Source: Geochorda sp036562495 (lineage in GTDB: Bacteria; Bacillota; Limnochordia; Limnochordales; Geochordaceae). Taken from it: a stretch of DNA of 64,000 nt. Below are positions 43,045 to 51,479 of the stretch, piece by piece. The notes under the pieces were generated by a model. It saw only the letters and a program-made list of their open reading frames with translations. It searched no databases and was not told the origin of the DNA. The stretch lies in the NCBI GenBank assembly GCA_036562495.1, contig DATCKA010000070.1:111054-175053 (forward strand), read 5' to 3'. The translations under genes and the position numbers were made by a program. The stretch's first letter is position 1. Every line of letters starts with the position of its first letter.

Positions 43045-43060
43045 CGCGCCGCGACGAGCA

Positions 43061-43666
43061 ATGCTCAAGGCTAAACGAGAGGCAATCTTTCGATTCAGTC
43101 GATTGCCGTTGAAGAATCCGGCCAGCCTCTACTTCCTCCAGCATCTGCTGGAGGCGCCGGGGCTGCTCGAGCGCGTCAGCTTCGTCTCGGAGCGCGACTT
43201 CCTGCCCAACACGGTCCTCATCGCCGAAGATGGCAGCCCCGAGGCGGGTTTCGAACTGGAACTGGGCGCCCACCAGCGCGAGGAGGTCACCATCGTCAAC
43301 GGGCGACTCGTGCGCCAGCTCCACCGCACCTGCGCCCTCCACGTCCGCGACCCCATCCAGGCCATCGAGGCCCTCCAGCACCTGCGAGGGCGCCTCTACG
43401 CGGTCTTCTCCTTCGCCTCGGAGGTGCCACCCTGGTATCGGGCGGTGCTGGAGCCCAACCCTGCCATGCCCGTCAAGGGCGAACAGCGTCGTCGAGTCGA
43501 AGCCGCGCTGGCGGAGATCGTCCGGGAGCAGGTGGATCTGCTGTTGCTCGCCATCACGCTCCGCCAGGAGATCGAAGAGCAGCTCCGTCGCCGGGACAAG
43601 GAAGGCTTCCTGAGGACCGCCCCTGTCTACAACGCCGTGCGGCAACGCTGCCTCTGGGACATCTGA
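43061..43666 (+). CDS. YpiB/UPF0302 protein with C-terminal IDEAL motif
   Basis: The 201-residue product resembles YpiB (ReoY), which assists ClpCP degradation of MurA in Bacillus and Listeria. Family-like parts are LKNPASLYFLQHLLEAPGLLERVSFVSERDFLPN, RLYAVFSFASEVPPWYRAVLEPNPAMP (compare YIQLNFPxxxxxPEYVAVLEENPYMP), and the C-terminal LRQEIEEQLRRRDKEGFLRTAP, close to the IDEAL consensus (IDEALDxRDKEAFLxL). The ATG is given; no strong ribosome binding site is seen. Divergent from the SOS mutasome. Assignment is by eye. Confidence 0.7.
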   Translation: MLKAKREAIFRFSRLPLKNPASLYFLQHLLEAPGLLERVSFVSERDFLPNTVLIAEDGSPEAGFELELGAHQREEVTIVNGRLVRQLHRTCALHVRDPIQAIEALQHLRGRLYAVFSFASEVPPWYRAVLEPNPAMPVKGEQRRRVEAALAEIVREQVDLLLLAITLRQEIEEQLRRRDKEGFLRTAPVYNAVRQRCLWDI

Positions 43667-43797
43667 GCGAGGGGCCGCCTCGGACCGGTCGTCCTACCTT
43701 CGGCATCCTGTCGTTGCCGGGAGGATCGGATGGCTGCCGTGCCGAAAGCTCGGCGCGTTGAAGCCAAAATCCGTCGCCTTCCGAGAGGACTGACAGG

Positions 43798-44460
43798 ATG
43801 GGTTCGGCGCCTACCCCACAGGGTGTGCGGCCCTCCGGCTCCAGGCGGAGCGCCCCCGGATCCGCTCAGCCCGGCCAGGCGGTCCGGGCTGCGGTGGTGG
43901 AGCTGATCAAGACCGTGGCGGGCGCCGCGGTGCTGGCCATGGTCATCATGACCTTCGTGGCCCGGGCGTTTACGGTGGAGGGCAACTCCATGTTGCCCAC
44001 CCTGCACGATGGCGAGCGCCTGATGGTCGACAAGCTGACGTACCGCTTCTCGGAGCCGCAGCGCGGCGACATCGTGGTCTTCCGCTATCCGCTGGATCCC
44101 CGCGAGCACTACATCAAGCGCATCGTCGGGGTGCCCGGGGACGAGGTGGCGGTGCGAAACGGGCGGGTCTTCGTCAACGGCACACCCCTGGAGGAGAGCT
44201 ACCTCTCGAGCCCCACGCTGGGGCGCTTCGGGCCCGTCCGGGTGCCCGAGGGGCACTACTTCGTCCTCGGCGACAACCGCAACAACAGCGAGGACAGCCG
44301 CGACCCGCGACTGGGCTTCATCCCACGGGAGCTGATCGAGGGGCGCGCCATCTGGCGGTACTGGCCCCTCACCCGCATGAGCGTCCTCGCCAGGCCGTCC
44401 ATCTTCGGCAGCCTTCCCGCGCCCGCGGCGGGAGCCCAGGCGGCGCCGGCCGCCCCCTGA
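43798..44460 (+). CDS. Signal peptidase I
   Basis: Removes signal peptides from secreted proteins at the outer face of the membrane. The 220-residue product has a long cytoplasmic lead, one membrane helix (about residues 38-56), catalytic Ser64 in GNSMLPTL, Lys107 in YIKRIVGVPGD, and the GDNRNNSEDSRDPRLGFIP box. A family copy is expected in any Bacillota; more than one may occur. The ATG follows GAGAGGACTGACAGG. Confidence 0.94.
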   Translation: MGSAPTPQGVRPSGSRRSAPGSAQPGQAVRAAVVELIKTVAGAAVLAMVIMTFVARAFTVEGNSMLPTLHDGERLMVDKLTYRFSEPQRGDIVVFRYPLDPREHYIKRIVGVPGDEVAVRNGRVFVNGTPLEESYLSSPTLGRFGPVRVPEGHYFVLGDNRNNSEDSRDPRLGFIPRELIEGRAIWRYWPLTRMSVLARPSIFGSLPAPAAGAQAAPAAP

Positions 44461-44472
44461 CGCGCGGGCGGG

Positions 44473-45768
44473 TCACTTGCGCTCGGGCGCCCCGCCGTCC
44501 AGGGGCGGCAGCAGCAGCTCCTGGCCCACCTCCAGCCGGTGCGGATCGGAGAGGCCGTTGGCCTCCGCGATGATCGTGTAGGCGGCCGGATCGCCGTAAA
44601 ACCGCCGGGCGATGAGCCACAGCGTATCGCCGCGCTGCACCCGGTAGCGGAGGACCGTCGGCGTCCCTGTAGCCGCCGGGGGCGCCGGGCCGTCGGAGCC
44701 GGATGACGCCGGCGTCGTCGGGGAGGTCACGCCCCCGACGGGGCGCGAGCCGATGCCCGGCACGGCTGGGGTCGCCGGGCCTCCGCCGATCACCTCGTCG
44801 CCCGCGGCGCCCCGCGACGACGCACCGGGCGCCGGGGGGATGGAGCCGGCGACGACCGGTGGGGCCTGCTCCCGCATCCAAGGGGCGGGTCGCCCTGTCA
44901 CGTGGGGCCAGGCCTGCTCCAGACCCCACCGTGCCAGCATGGCCCCCACGAAGACCAGCACCAGCACCGTCACGCCCTGCAGCACGCGCGCCACGCGCTG
45001 CAAGGGGGCGGACAGCACGGACGGGCCGCTCGCCTCCCGCTGGCGCCGGCTGGCTGCGACCTGGGCCGCGCGGCTGGTCGGCCAGGTGCCCCGTTGCCAG
45101 GTCGCGGCCGCGGCCTCCCGGGCGCCGGGCTGCGCCGCTGCGTCCGGCGGCCCGAAGAACCCCAGGCGACGCAGCTCCGTGGCGGAGACGAGCTGGCAGG
45201 CCGGTGTGTCCCAGAGCCGAAAGCCGGTCAGCCGCTCCAGGGCCTCTCCGTGCCATCCCCACCAGGTGTGCTGCCCGGAGTCGGGATCGTAGACCAGCGC
45301 GACCTGCCACGGCGCCCCGAAGTGGGTCTGGTGCACGAAGGTCTCGTAGGGCGACAGTTGCGGGGGCTCACCACGGCGTGCGTGAAACCACCCGATGACC
45401 TCCCGTCCCTCGAAGGCCGAGGATGCGGCTGCCCTCAGCGCCTTCCACGATCGGGGTGTCAGCTTGACGGAGCGCCCGGCCGCCTCCACCTCTGGCGCCT
45501 CGATGCACCCATCGATGAGCACGAATCGCCGGCCCTGAGGGTTGCGCAGCGCCCTGCCCATCAGGAAGCCGGCCACCCCGTCCGCGTCGGCTCGGCGGGC
45601 GGCCCCCTCGATGAACTCCATGACCCGCCGTCCCACGTAGACGCGAGGAAGCTCCTCGGGGCCCTCCTGGCCGATGAGGCGGGTGCGCTCGGCGGAGGGC
45701 TCCTCGGCGCTGGGGGGCATCCCTGCCCTCACCGGTTCCGCCAGGGGGCTGTCCGGCCGATCCGCCAC
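44473..45768 (-). CDS. MPN-like/TM/LysM membrane protein
   Basis: A 431-residue protein of unusual build. The N-terminal half (about residues 40-190) looks like an MPN/JAB-type fold: VGRRVMEFIEGAARRADADGVAGFLMGRALRNPQ, then REVIGWFHARRGEPPQLSPYETFVHQTHFGAPWQVALVYDP. The metal-binding HxH and Asp are not complete, so it would be non-catalytic. A membrane helix (VTVLVLVFVGAMLARWGL, about 265-282) and a low-complexity Pro/Gly/Ala linker follow, then a C-terminal LysM domain (RYRVQRGDTLWLIARRFYGDP). The GTG at 45768 follows GAGGAGG at 9 bases. Role unknown; it could tie a cytoplasmic partner to peptidoglycan. Confidence 0.72.
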   Translation of the reverse strand: MADRPDSPLAEPVRAGMPPSAEEPSAERTRLIGQEGPEELPRVYVGRRVMEFIEGAARRADADGVAGFLMGRALRNPQGRRFVLIDGCIEAPEVEAAGRSVKLTPRSWKALRAAASSAFEGREVIGWFHARRGEPPQLSPYETFVHQTHFGAPWQVALVYDPDSGQHTWWGWHGEALERLTGFRLWDTPACQLVSATELRRLGFFGPPDAAAQPGAREAAAATWQRGTWPTSRAAQVAASRRQREASGPSVLSAPLQRVARVLQGVTVLVLVFVGAMLARWGLEQAWPHVTGRPAPWMREQAPPVVAGSIPPAPGASSRGAAGDEVIGGGPATPAVPGIGSRPVGGVTSPTTPASSGSDGPAPPAATGTPTVLRYRVQRGDTLWLIARRFYGDPAAYTIIAEANGLSDPHRLEVGQELLLPPLDGGAPERK

Positions 45769-45911
45769 CGCGTGTCGCCTCCTCGTGGGCAGCAATTGCC
45801 GATGCGGTTGCTTCTTTCCGTTCCCCTGCGGCAGACTCCTTGTACGGGAGGGGCGGGCAGGGGAAGGCCCGTCCGCCGGGAAGATCGAGAGACGAAGCCG
45901 CAGGAAGGACG

Positions 45912-46133
45912 ATGGACGTGACCTTCGAGGAGCTCCTGAGCATCCTGGTGTGCCCGGCTTGCAAGAGCCGCGTCACCTTGCAGCGCCAGACATGGCTCGT
46001 CTGCGACAACCCGGCATGCCGGCGCAAGTACCCCGTTCGCGACGGCATCCCCATCATGCTGGTCGAAGAGGGCGACCGCTACATCGACGTCCCCGTCGAC
46101 GCCCTGGAGCCCCTGGGGCCGGCGCCCGAGTGA
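45912..46133 (+). CDS. Trm112-like zinc-ribbon protein
   Basis: A 73-residue protein with the Trm112 pattern: EELLSILVCPACKSRVTLQRQTWLVCDNPACRRKYPVRDGIPIMLVEEG. Four cysteines (CPAC and CDNPAC) form the zinc ribbon. Bacterial Trm112-like (YcaR) proteins probably stabilise methyltransferases or other partners. The ATG has AGGAAGG. First of a run with the phosphoesterase and uridine phosphorylase genes. Confidence 0.88.
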   Translation: MDVTFEELLSILVCPACKSRVTLQRQTWLVCDNPACRRKYPVRDGIPIMLVEEGDRYIDVPVDALEPLGPAPE

Positions 46134-46162
46134 GCGGGAGAGGCTCGGGGAGGGAGCGCACG

Positions 46163-46867
46163 ATGCGCATCGCTGTCTTCTCGGACATCCATGGCAACTG
46201 GCGGGCGTTGGAGGCGGTGCTGGCGGACCTCGACGGCCGGGCCGACGTGGTCGTCTGCGGCGGTGACGTGGCCTGGGGCGGTCCACGGCCGGAGCGAGTC
46301 GTCGATGCGCTGCTGGCCAGCGGACTGCCCGTGGTGCTCGGCAACACGGACGTGATGGCAGCCGACGAGGCCCTGGCCCAGGAGCAGCCGTGGGCTCGAT
46401 GGGCCCATGCGCGCCTGGAGCCCCGTCACCGGGACTTTCTCCGGTCGTTGCCCCTTCGGCGGAGCATCGAGACTCCCGCGGGGCCGCTCCTCATCGTCCA
46501 CAGCACGCCCGACGATCCGGCGAGGCGGTTGCCGGCCCCCTCGGAGGAGCAGGCGCTCCAGCGCCTCTTCGGGGCGGCGGGAGCGCCGCTGGTGGTGCAC
46601 GGTCACGACCACCTGCCCTCCGTGGCCCACCTGTCCGGCGTCGTCGTGGTGGGGGCGGGGGCGGTGGGGCTGCCGTTCGACGGCGACCCCCGGGCGTGCT
46701 ACGTGGTGGTGACGGCCGAGGAGGGCGGATTCTCGGTGGAGCACCGCAGGGTCGCCTACGACGTCGAGGCGGCGGCGGCCGAGGCCCAGGAGCTGGGCAT
46801 GCCGGGGGCGGCGCTCTGGGGCCAGGTCGTGAGGCGGGGACTGCCTCCCGATCGGGTCGGGGCCTGA
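46163..46867 (+). CDS. Metallophosphoesterase
   Basis: A 234-residue calcineurin-type phosphoesterase. It shows the metal motifs FSDIHGNWRALEAVL (DxH), VVCGGDVAWGGP (GD), VVLGNTDVM (GN-D), HSTPDDP and VVHGHDHLPSV (GHxH). Proteins of this YfcE/protein-phosphatase-like group hydrolyse phosphodiesters or phosphoproteins; the substrate is not predictable. An AGGGAG box precedes the ATG. Confidence 0.88.
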   Translation: MRIAVFSDIHGNWRALEAVLADLDGRADVVVCGGDVAWGGPRPERVVDALLASGLPVVLGNTDVMAADEALAQEQPWARWAHARLEPRHRDFLRSLPLRRSIETPAGPLLIVHSTPDDPARRLPAPSEEQALQRLFGAAGAPLVVHGHDHLPSVAHLSGVVVVGAGAVGLPFDGDPRACYVVVTAEEGGFSVEHRRVAYDVEAAAAEAQELGMPGAALWGQVVRRGLPPDRVGA

Positions 46868-46882
46868 GGGGTGGGGAGAACG

Positions 46883-47710
46883 ATGGAGCAGTGGCGTTCG
46901 GAGGCGACGCGTCCACAGAGCGGTGGGGTCCAGTATCACATCCGCTGCGGCCCCGGCCAGGTGGCGCGCTACGTGCTCATGCCGGGTGACCCGGATCGGG
47001 TGCCCCTCATCGCCTCGACGTGGGACGAGGCGCATCCGGTGGCGCGTCACCGTGAGTATACGACGTACACCGGCAAGGTCGGCGGGGTTGCCATCTCTTC
47101 CACGTCGACCGGGATCGGCGGACCCTCGACGGCCATCGCGGTAGAGGAACTGGCCGAGGTGGGCGCCGACACCTTCATCCGCGTCGGGACCTGCGGCGCG
47201 ATCCAGCCTGAGGTGCGTTGCGGTGACCTCGTCATCGTCTCAGCGGCGGTCCGCCACGACGGCACCTCCGACGACTACGTCGAGCCCGCCTATCCCGCCG
47301 CGGCGCACTACCAGGTCGTCGCAGCGCTGGTGGAGGCGGCGGAGCGCCTCGGTCTGCGCTACCACGTGGGAGTGGCGGCCTCGACGGCTAGCTTCCACGT
47401 GGGCCAGAGCCGGCCCGGCTGGCGGGGCTACTGCCAGACGTGGACCGGCCAGCGCATCGAGGACCTGCGCCGGGCGGGCGTGCTCATCTTCGAGATGGAG
47501 GCCGCCACCCTCTACACCCTGGCCGGGCTCTTCGGGTTGCGGGCGGGGGGCGTCATGGCCGTGGTGGCCAACCGGGTCACCGACGAGATGAGCTACGGCG
47601 GCATCGAGGAGTCGGCCCGGGTCGCCACGGAGGCGGTGCGGATCCTGGCCGACTGGGACCAGCGGCTCCAGCGCTCAGGACGGCGTTACTGGTATCCCTC
47701 CGTTGGCTAG
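46883..47710 (+). CDS. Uridine phosphorylase-like nucleoside phosphorylase
   Basis: Phosphorolysis of uridine or a related nucleoside in salvage. The 275-residue product has YVLMPGDPDRVPLIASTWDEA, the phosphate loop STGIGGPSTAIAVEELAEVGADTFIRVGTCGAIQ and the substrate-site FEMEAATLYTLAGLFGLRAG. The ATG at 46883 follows GGGGAGAACG; a GTG 12 bases upstream is possible. Specificity between uridine and other nucleosides cannot be fixed by eye. It overlaps the convergent cyclodeaminase gene by 36 bases. Confidence 0.9.
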   Translation: MEQWRSEATRPQSGGVQYHIRCGPGQVARYVLMPGDPDRVPLIASTWDEAHPVARHREYTTYTGKVGGVAISSTSTGIGGPSTAIAVEELAEVGADTFIRVGTCGAIQPEVRCGDLVIVSAAVRHDGTSDDYVEPAYPAAAHYQVVAALVEAAERLGLRYHVGVAASTASFHVGQSRPGWRGYCQTWTGQRIEDLRRAGVLIFEMEAATLYTLAGLFGLRAGGVMAVVANRVTDEMSYGGIEESARVATEAVRILADWDQRLQRSGRRYWYPSVG

Positions 47711-48325
47711 AGGGCCCATGCGCTGACGGACGTCCTCGAAGAGCCGGCGGCTCTCGGCCACCAGGTCGTCGAGCTGGCTCAGCTCCTGGGGTGGGGCCGA
47801 GCGCATGGACTGCCAGTTGGCCCGTACGTTGACGGCTCCTCCCTCCACGCACGCCCGCAGCATCCAGCCCGCGACCCAGGCATCGGGGAGGGCGGCCGAG
47901 GGCACCCATGGCAGCACCCTCACCAGCAGTCGCAGGCCGGTCACCCCTTCCCGCACCCCCTCCAGGGGGACCCGGGCGGCTTGGGCCAGCGCCTCGTGGA
48001 TGGCCCGGGAGCGGGCCTCCTTCTCCTGGCCCGTGCCGCGGGGCAGGCGATAGGCCCGCATCACCTGCGTGAAGGCCTCGACATCCCGGGAAGCCAGAGC
48101 CGTGAGCCGCTCGGCCAGCTGCTCGGCCTGCCGGGCCGTCTCCTCCAGCTGTGCGGCCAGCCGCTCCTCGTCGATGCGGCGCAGCGCGACCCTGGCGACC
48201 ATGGCGACCAGCGAGGCCCCGGTCGCGCCCGCCACCGCGGCAGCGCAGCCCCCGGCCGGCACCGGATCGGCGGAGGCCAGCAGGGCCGTCAGGCGTCCGA
48301 CCGTCGTCTGGGCGACATCCAACAT
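47675..48325 (-). CDS. Cyclodeaminase/cyclohydrolase family protein (FTCD-like)
   Basis: The 216-residue product matches the formimidoyl-THF cyclodeaminase fold: a start VGRLTALLASADPVPAGGCAAAVAGATGASLVAMVARVAL (glycine-rich PAGGCAAA loop) and a DVEAFTQVMRAYRLPRGT segment. It would convert 5-formimino-THF to 5,10-methenyl-THF, or act as a methenyl-THF cyclohydrolase. The matching formiminotransferase gene lies about 2.2 kb away. The ATG at 48325 starts the conserved region; its ribosome binding site is weak. Confidence 0.85.
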   Translation of the reverse strand: MLDVAQTTVGRLTALLASADPVPAGGCAAAVAGATGASLVAMVARVALRRIDEERLAAQLEETARQAEQLAERLTALASRDVEAFTQVMRAYRLPRGTGQEKEARSRAIHEALAQAARVPLEGVREGVTGLRLLVRVLPWVPSAALPDAWVAGWMLRACVEGGAVNVRANWQSMRSAPPQELSQLDDLVAESRRLFEDVRQRMGPLANGGIPVTPS

Positions 48326-48465
48326 CGGGGTGGTTGCCCCATTTCGCTTGCCGCCGGCCCGGTCGAGCGGCGGCGCTCTCGCTGCCCTCGATCGTACCTG
48401 GGGGAGGCCGTGTCCGCCACTCACGGCGCCGCCGCAGGGCGGCCGGCAAGAGGAGGCCTGCAGCC

Positions 48466-48516
48466 GTGAGTCGAACTCGCGGCGCAAAGCATTCGCAAGA
48501 GAGGCGATTTCGTTGA
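48466..48516 (+). CDS. Short upstream ORF coupled to hisC
   Basis: A GTG with a perfect AGGAGG box 9 bases upstream opens a 16-codon frame: MSRTRGAKHSQERRFR. Its TGA overlaps the TTG start of hisC as TTGA. The peptide contains a single His codon, so classical His attenuation is unlikely, but translational coupling to hisC is plausible. No U-rich terminator is seen. Confidence 0.4.
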   Translation: MSRTRGAKHSQERRFR

Positions 48517-49628
48517 GCTCGGCCTCCCAGAGGCGTTATGACCTGCGCCCCGAGCTGCAGGATCTGCCGCGCTACGTCCCAGGGCTGTCGGCCGCGGACG
48601 TCGGCCCCACCCCCGATGGGGAGCCTGTGAAACTCTCCTCCAACGAGAATCCCCTCGGGCCGTCGCCGCGTGCGGTCGAGGCCATCTCTCGGGCGGCGTG
48701 GGAGGTGCATCGCTACCCCGACTCGACGTGCCGCCGCCTCCGGGAGGCGCTGGCTCGTCGCTGGGGCGTCCCCATCGATCAGGTCGTGGTCTCCAACGGT
48801 GGCGACAACCTCATCACGTTGCTGGCCCAGGTGATGCTGGGGCCCGGCCGGGTGGCGGTGGTGCCCGCCGTCACCTTCGCCGCGTACGAGATCGCCGCGC
48901 GCCTGTCGGGCGCCACCGTCGAGCGGGTACCCATGCGAGGGGCTGCGGTGGACGTCGAGGCCCTGGCCTCCCGCCTGGCCGCGGGCGCCCGGCTGGGCTT
49001 CGTGGCCAATCCCAACAACCCCACGGGCACCATGCTCACGGCGTCGGAGCTGGACCGCTTGCTGGAGGCCGTGCCGCAGGGCTCTGCCCTGGTGGTGGAC
49101 GAGGCGTACGCGGAGTTCGTCACCAACCCCGACTTCCCCGACGTGCCCGCTCGGTTGCGACAGGGGGCGCCCGTCGTGGTCCTTCGCACCTTCTCCAAGG
49201 TGTACGGTCTGGCCGGTTTGCGGGTAGGCTACGCGCTGGCGCCTCGGCCCATCGCCGACGCGATGTGGCAGGCCCGGGAGGCCTTCGCCACCAACCGGCT
49301 GGCCGAGGTGGCGGCCCTGGCTGCCCTGGAGGACGAGGATCACCTGCAGCGCACCCGGGAGATGGTGGCCGCGGGCCGGCGACAGCTCTACGAGCTGGCC
49401 GAGCAGATGGGGCTGGACTGTGTGCCCAGCGAGGCCAACTTCGTCTGGATCCGCACGGGCGTGCCGTCGGAGCGGCTGGTGCCGGCCCTGGCGCGCCGCG
49501 GCGTGCTGGTGCGCCCGGGCCATCTCTGGGGCGAGCCGGCATACATCCGGGTGACCGTCGGCACGCCGGCCCAAAACCGGCGGTTCGCAGAGGCGTTGCG
49601 TCAGGCTCTGGCCGAGCTGGGCGACTGA
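48513..49628 (+). CDS. hisC: Histidinol-phosphate aminotransferase
   Basis: Class I/II PLP aminotransferase of histidine synthesis, 371 residues. It shows LSSNENPLGPSPRAVEAI (family start), RYPDSTCRRLREALARR, the SNGGDNLITLL loop, VANPNNPTGTML, VVDEAYAEF and the Schiff-base Lys in RTFSKVYGLAGLRVGYAL. A related aromatic or Cobalamin CobC-type role cannot be excluded. The start is TTG with GAGAGG. The other his genes are not nearby. Confidence 0.87.
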   Translation: MSSASQRRYDLRPELQDLPRYVPGLSAADVGPTPDGEPVKLSSNENPLGPSPRAVEAISRAAWEVHRYPDSTCRRLREALARRWGVPIDQVVVSNGGDNLITLLAQVMLGPGRVAVVPAVTFAAYEIAARLSGATVERVPMRGAAVDVEALASRLAAGARLGFVANPNNPTGTMLTASELDRLLEAVPQGSALVVDEAYAEFVTNPDFPDVPARLRQGAPVVVLRTFSKVYGLAGLRVGYALAPRPIADAMWQAREAFATNRLAEVAALAALEDEDHLQRTREMVAAGRRQLYELAEQMGLDCVPSEANFVWIRTGVPSERLVPALARRGVLVRPGHLWGEPAYIRVTVGTPAQNRRFAEALRQALAELGD

Positions 49629-49761
49629 CCTCTACCGCGGCGCCTGGGCGGCGTGGGTGCGTGACGGGCGCCCTCCGTGGCTGAGGCCGACCGGCGCTTT
49701 CCCACGCCGCCGACGAGCTGGCACGGGCCGTGCTGGCCGGCGCACCGTACCGACACGTGCG

Positions 49762-50028
49762 TCAGGCTGCCGGATTGGAGCTGACGGACTTCTGGGAGGG
49801 CCCTCCTCGAGCGGAAGCCGTCACCGCATCGCCGGCGGGGCGGCTCGACGCTGCAGCCCCGTCGGACTTGGGGGCGCTGGCCGGGGCCCGGGGCGCTAGC
49901 TGCACGAGCCGGGCCTGGAGCCTGTAGGAGGAGGCCGCTGCCGCCTTGCGGCCGGCGGTCATGGCCCAGACCAACAGGCCGATGAGGATCGACCACATGA
50001 GGACGATGATGAGCGTCGCGAGGCTCAC
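49762..50028 (-). CDS. Small single-pass membrane protein
   Basis: An 88-residue frame starting GTG: MSLATLIIVLMWSILIGLLVWAMTAGRK, a membrane helix with an out-in topology, followed by a low-complexity Ala/Ser/Pro tail. I do not recognise a family. The 5' end overlaps the likely Nudix start by 23 bases, so one of these starts may be wrong. The helix is not an obvious artefact of a coding gene on the other strand. Confidence 0.5.
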   Translation of the reverse strand: MSLATLIIVLMWSILIGLLVWAMTAGRKAAAASSYRLQARLVQLAPRAPASAPKSDGAAASSRPAGDAVTASARGGPSQKSVSSNPAA

Positions 50029-50512
50029 CGATCAAACCCCCCGACGAGACTTTACGGTAGCGGTTTTCGTCACCTGTGGCCGTCGGGTCCTCCTCTTGCG
50101 CCACCGGCGGTACCGCAAGTGGCTGCCTCCCGGCGGGCACCTGCGCCCGGGAGAGCTGCCCGACGAAGCCGCCTTGCGCGAGGTGAGGGAGGAGACGGGG
50201 CTCGACGTGACGTTGACGGGCGAGCGGGCCCTGCCCGTGGCGGAGCCCCGGCAGCTGGTGCGGCCCGAGGGCGTGCAGGTGGAGGTGATCGAGCCGGGCC
50301 ACGAGCATGTCGACTTCATCTACTTCGCCCGGGTGGAGCCGGACGACGGTGGAGAGCCGCCGGTCCTACGGCCCAACCGGGAGGCGGCGGCCATCGGCTG
50401 GTTTTCGGAGGAGCAGCTACAGACCATGGGGCTGACCGAGGAGATCCTCCTGTGGTCACGAAAGGCGCTGGAGGACAACGCACGGCGGCAGCCCGGAGGG
50501 GGCGTCGGCTGA
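50006..50512 (+). CDS. Nudix hydrolase
   Basis: A 168-residue protein that hydrolyses nucleoside diphosphates linked to another moiety. The Nudix box is complete: GHLRPGELPDEAALREVREETGLDV. Sequence around it includes FTVAVFVTCGRRVLLLRHRRYRKWLPPGG. The ATG at 50006 follows GAGG at 4-5 bases; codons further upstream overlap the opposite membrane protein gene. Substrate not predictable. It is followed by glutamate formiminotransferase after 1 base. Confidence 0.88.
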   Translation: MMSVARLTDQTPRRDFTVAVFVTCGRRVLLLRHRRYRKWLPPGGHLRPGELPDEAALREVREETGLDVTLTGERALPVAEPRQLVRPEGVQVEVIEPGHEHVDFIYFARVEPDDGGEPPVLRPNREAAAIGWFSEEQLQTMGLTEEILLWSRKALEDNARRQPGGGVG

Positions 50513-50513
50513 C

Positions 50514-51479
50514 GTGAGGTCGGTGCTGGTGGAGTGCGTCCCCAACTTCAGCGAGGGGCGGCGCCTCGAGGTGGTGGCCGCCATCGCCGACGCCATCGGC
50601 CGGGTGCCGGGCGTGCACGTCCTCGACACGGAGTCGGACGAGGACCACAACCGCTGCGTCATCACCTTCGTGGGCCCTCTCGAGCCCGTGCTCGAGGCCG
50701 CCTTCGCAGGGGTCCAGGAGGCGGTGCGTCGCATCGATCTGCGCACGCACCGGGGCAGCCACCCGCGCATCGGGGCGGCCGACGTCGTGCCCCTGGTGCC
50801 CATCCGGGGCATTACGCTGGAGGAGCTGGTGCCGGCCGCACGCCGCCTGGGGGAGCGCATCGCCCGAGAACTGGGTGTGCCGGTCTTCCTATACGGAGAG
50901 GCCGCCACCTCGCCGAGGCGACGAGACCTGAGTTTCTTGCGGCGGGGCAACTTCGAGGGGCTCCAGGCCGCCATGGATAGCGATCCCGAGCGCCGCCCCG
51001 ACTTCGGCCCGCCCACGGTGCACCCCACCGCCGGCGCGACCGTGGTGGGCGTGCGGCCCGCCCTCATCGCCTACAACGTCGAGCTGGGCACCGATGACGT
51101 GGAGGTGGCGCGTGCCATCGCGCGCCGGGTGCGCGAGGCGGGCGGCGGCCTGGTCAACGTGCGGGCCATCGGGGTCAAGCTGGAGAAGCGGGGCACCACC
51201 CAGGTCTCCATGAACCTCCTCGACTACCGCAAGACGCCCATCTACCGCGCGTTCGAGCTGGTCGCCGCCGAGGCTCGCCGCTACGGCGTCGAGATCCGGT
51301 CGAGCCAGATCGTGGGCCTCGTACCGGAGGACGCGCTGGTGGAGTGCGCGGAGTACTACCTGCGGCTGGACGCCACCTGGAGCCGGCGGCAGATCCTGGA
51401 GCGTCGCCTCCTGGAGCTGGAGGCGTCCGAGGCCGAAGACCGGCCCACCGACCCCGCCGGAGGAGGTCGCGAGGTGTGA
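50514..51479 (+). CDS. Glutamate formimidoyltransferase
   Basis: Transfers the formimino group of N-formimino-glutamate to THF in histidine degradation. The 321-residue product matches: VECVPNFSEGRRLEVVAAIADAI, TFVGPLEPVLEAAFAGVQEAV, THRGSHPRIGAADVVPLVPIRGIT, and LVNVRAIGVKLEKRGTTQVSMNLLDY. The GTG start is one base after the Nudix stop. Its own stop overlaps the SWIM protein start. Confidence 0.93.
   Translation: MRSVLVECVPNFSEGRRLEVVAAIADAIGRVPGVHVLDTESDEDHNRCVITFVGPLEPVLEAAFAGVQEAVRRIDLRTHRGSHPRIGAADVVPLVPIRGITLEELVPAARRLGERIARELGVPVFLYGEAATSPRRRDLSFLRRGNFEGLQAAMDSDPERRPDFGPPTVHPTAGATVVGVRPALIAYNVELGTDDVEVARAIARRVREAGGGLVNVRAIGVKLEKRGTTQVSMNLLDYRKTPIYRAFELVAAEARRYGVEIRSSQIVGLVPEDALVECAEYYLRLDATWSRRQILERRLLELEASEAEDRPTDPAGGGREV

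Noticed and set aside
48326..48465. T-box or histidine attenuator in the hisC leader
   Set aside because: No T-box signature or T-rich terminator is visible, and the short upstream ORF contains only one His codon.
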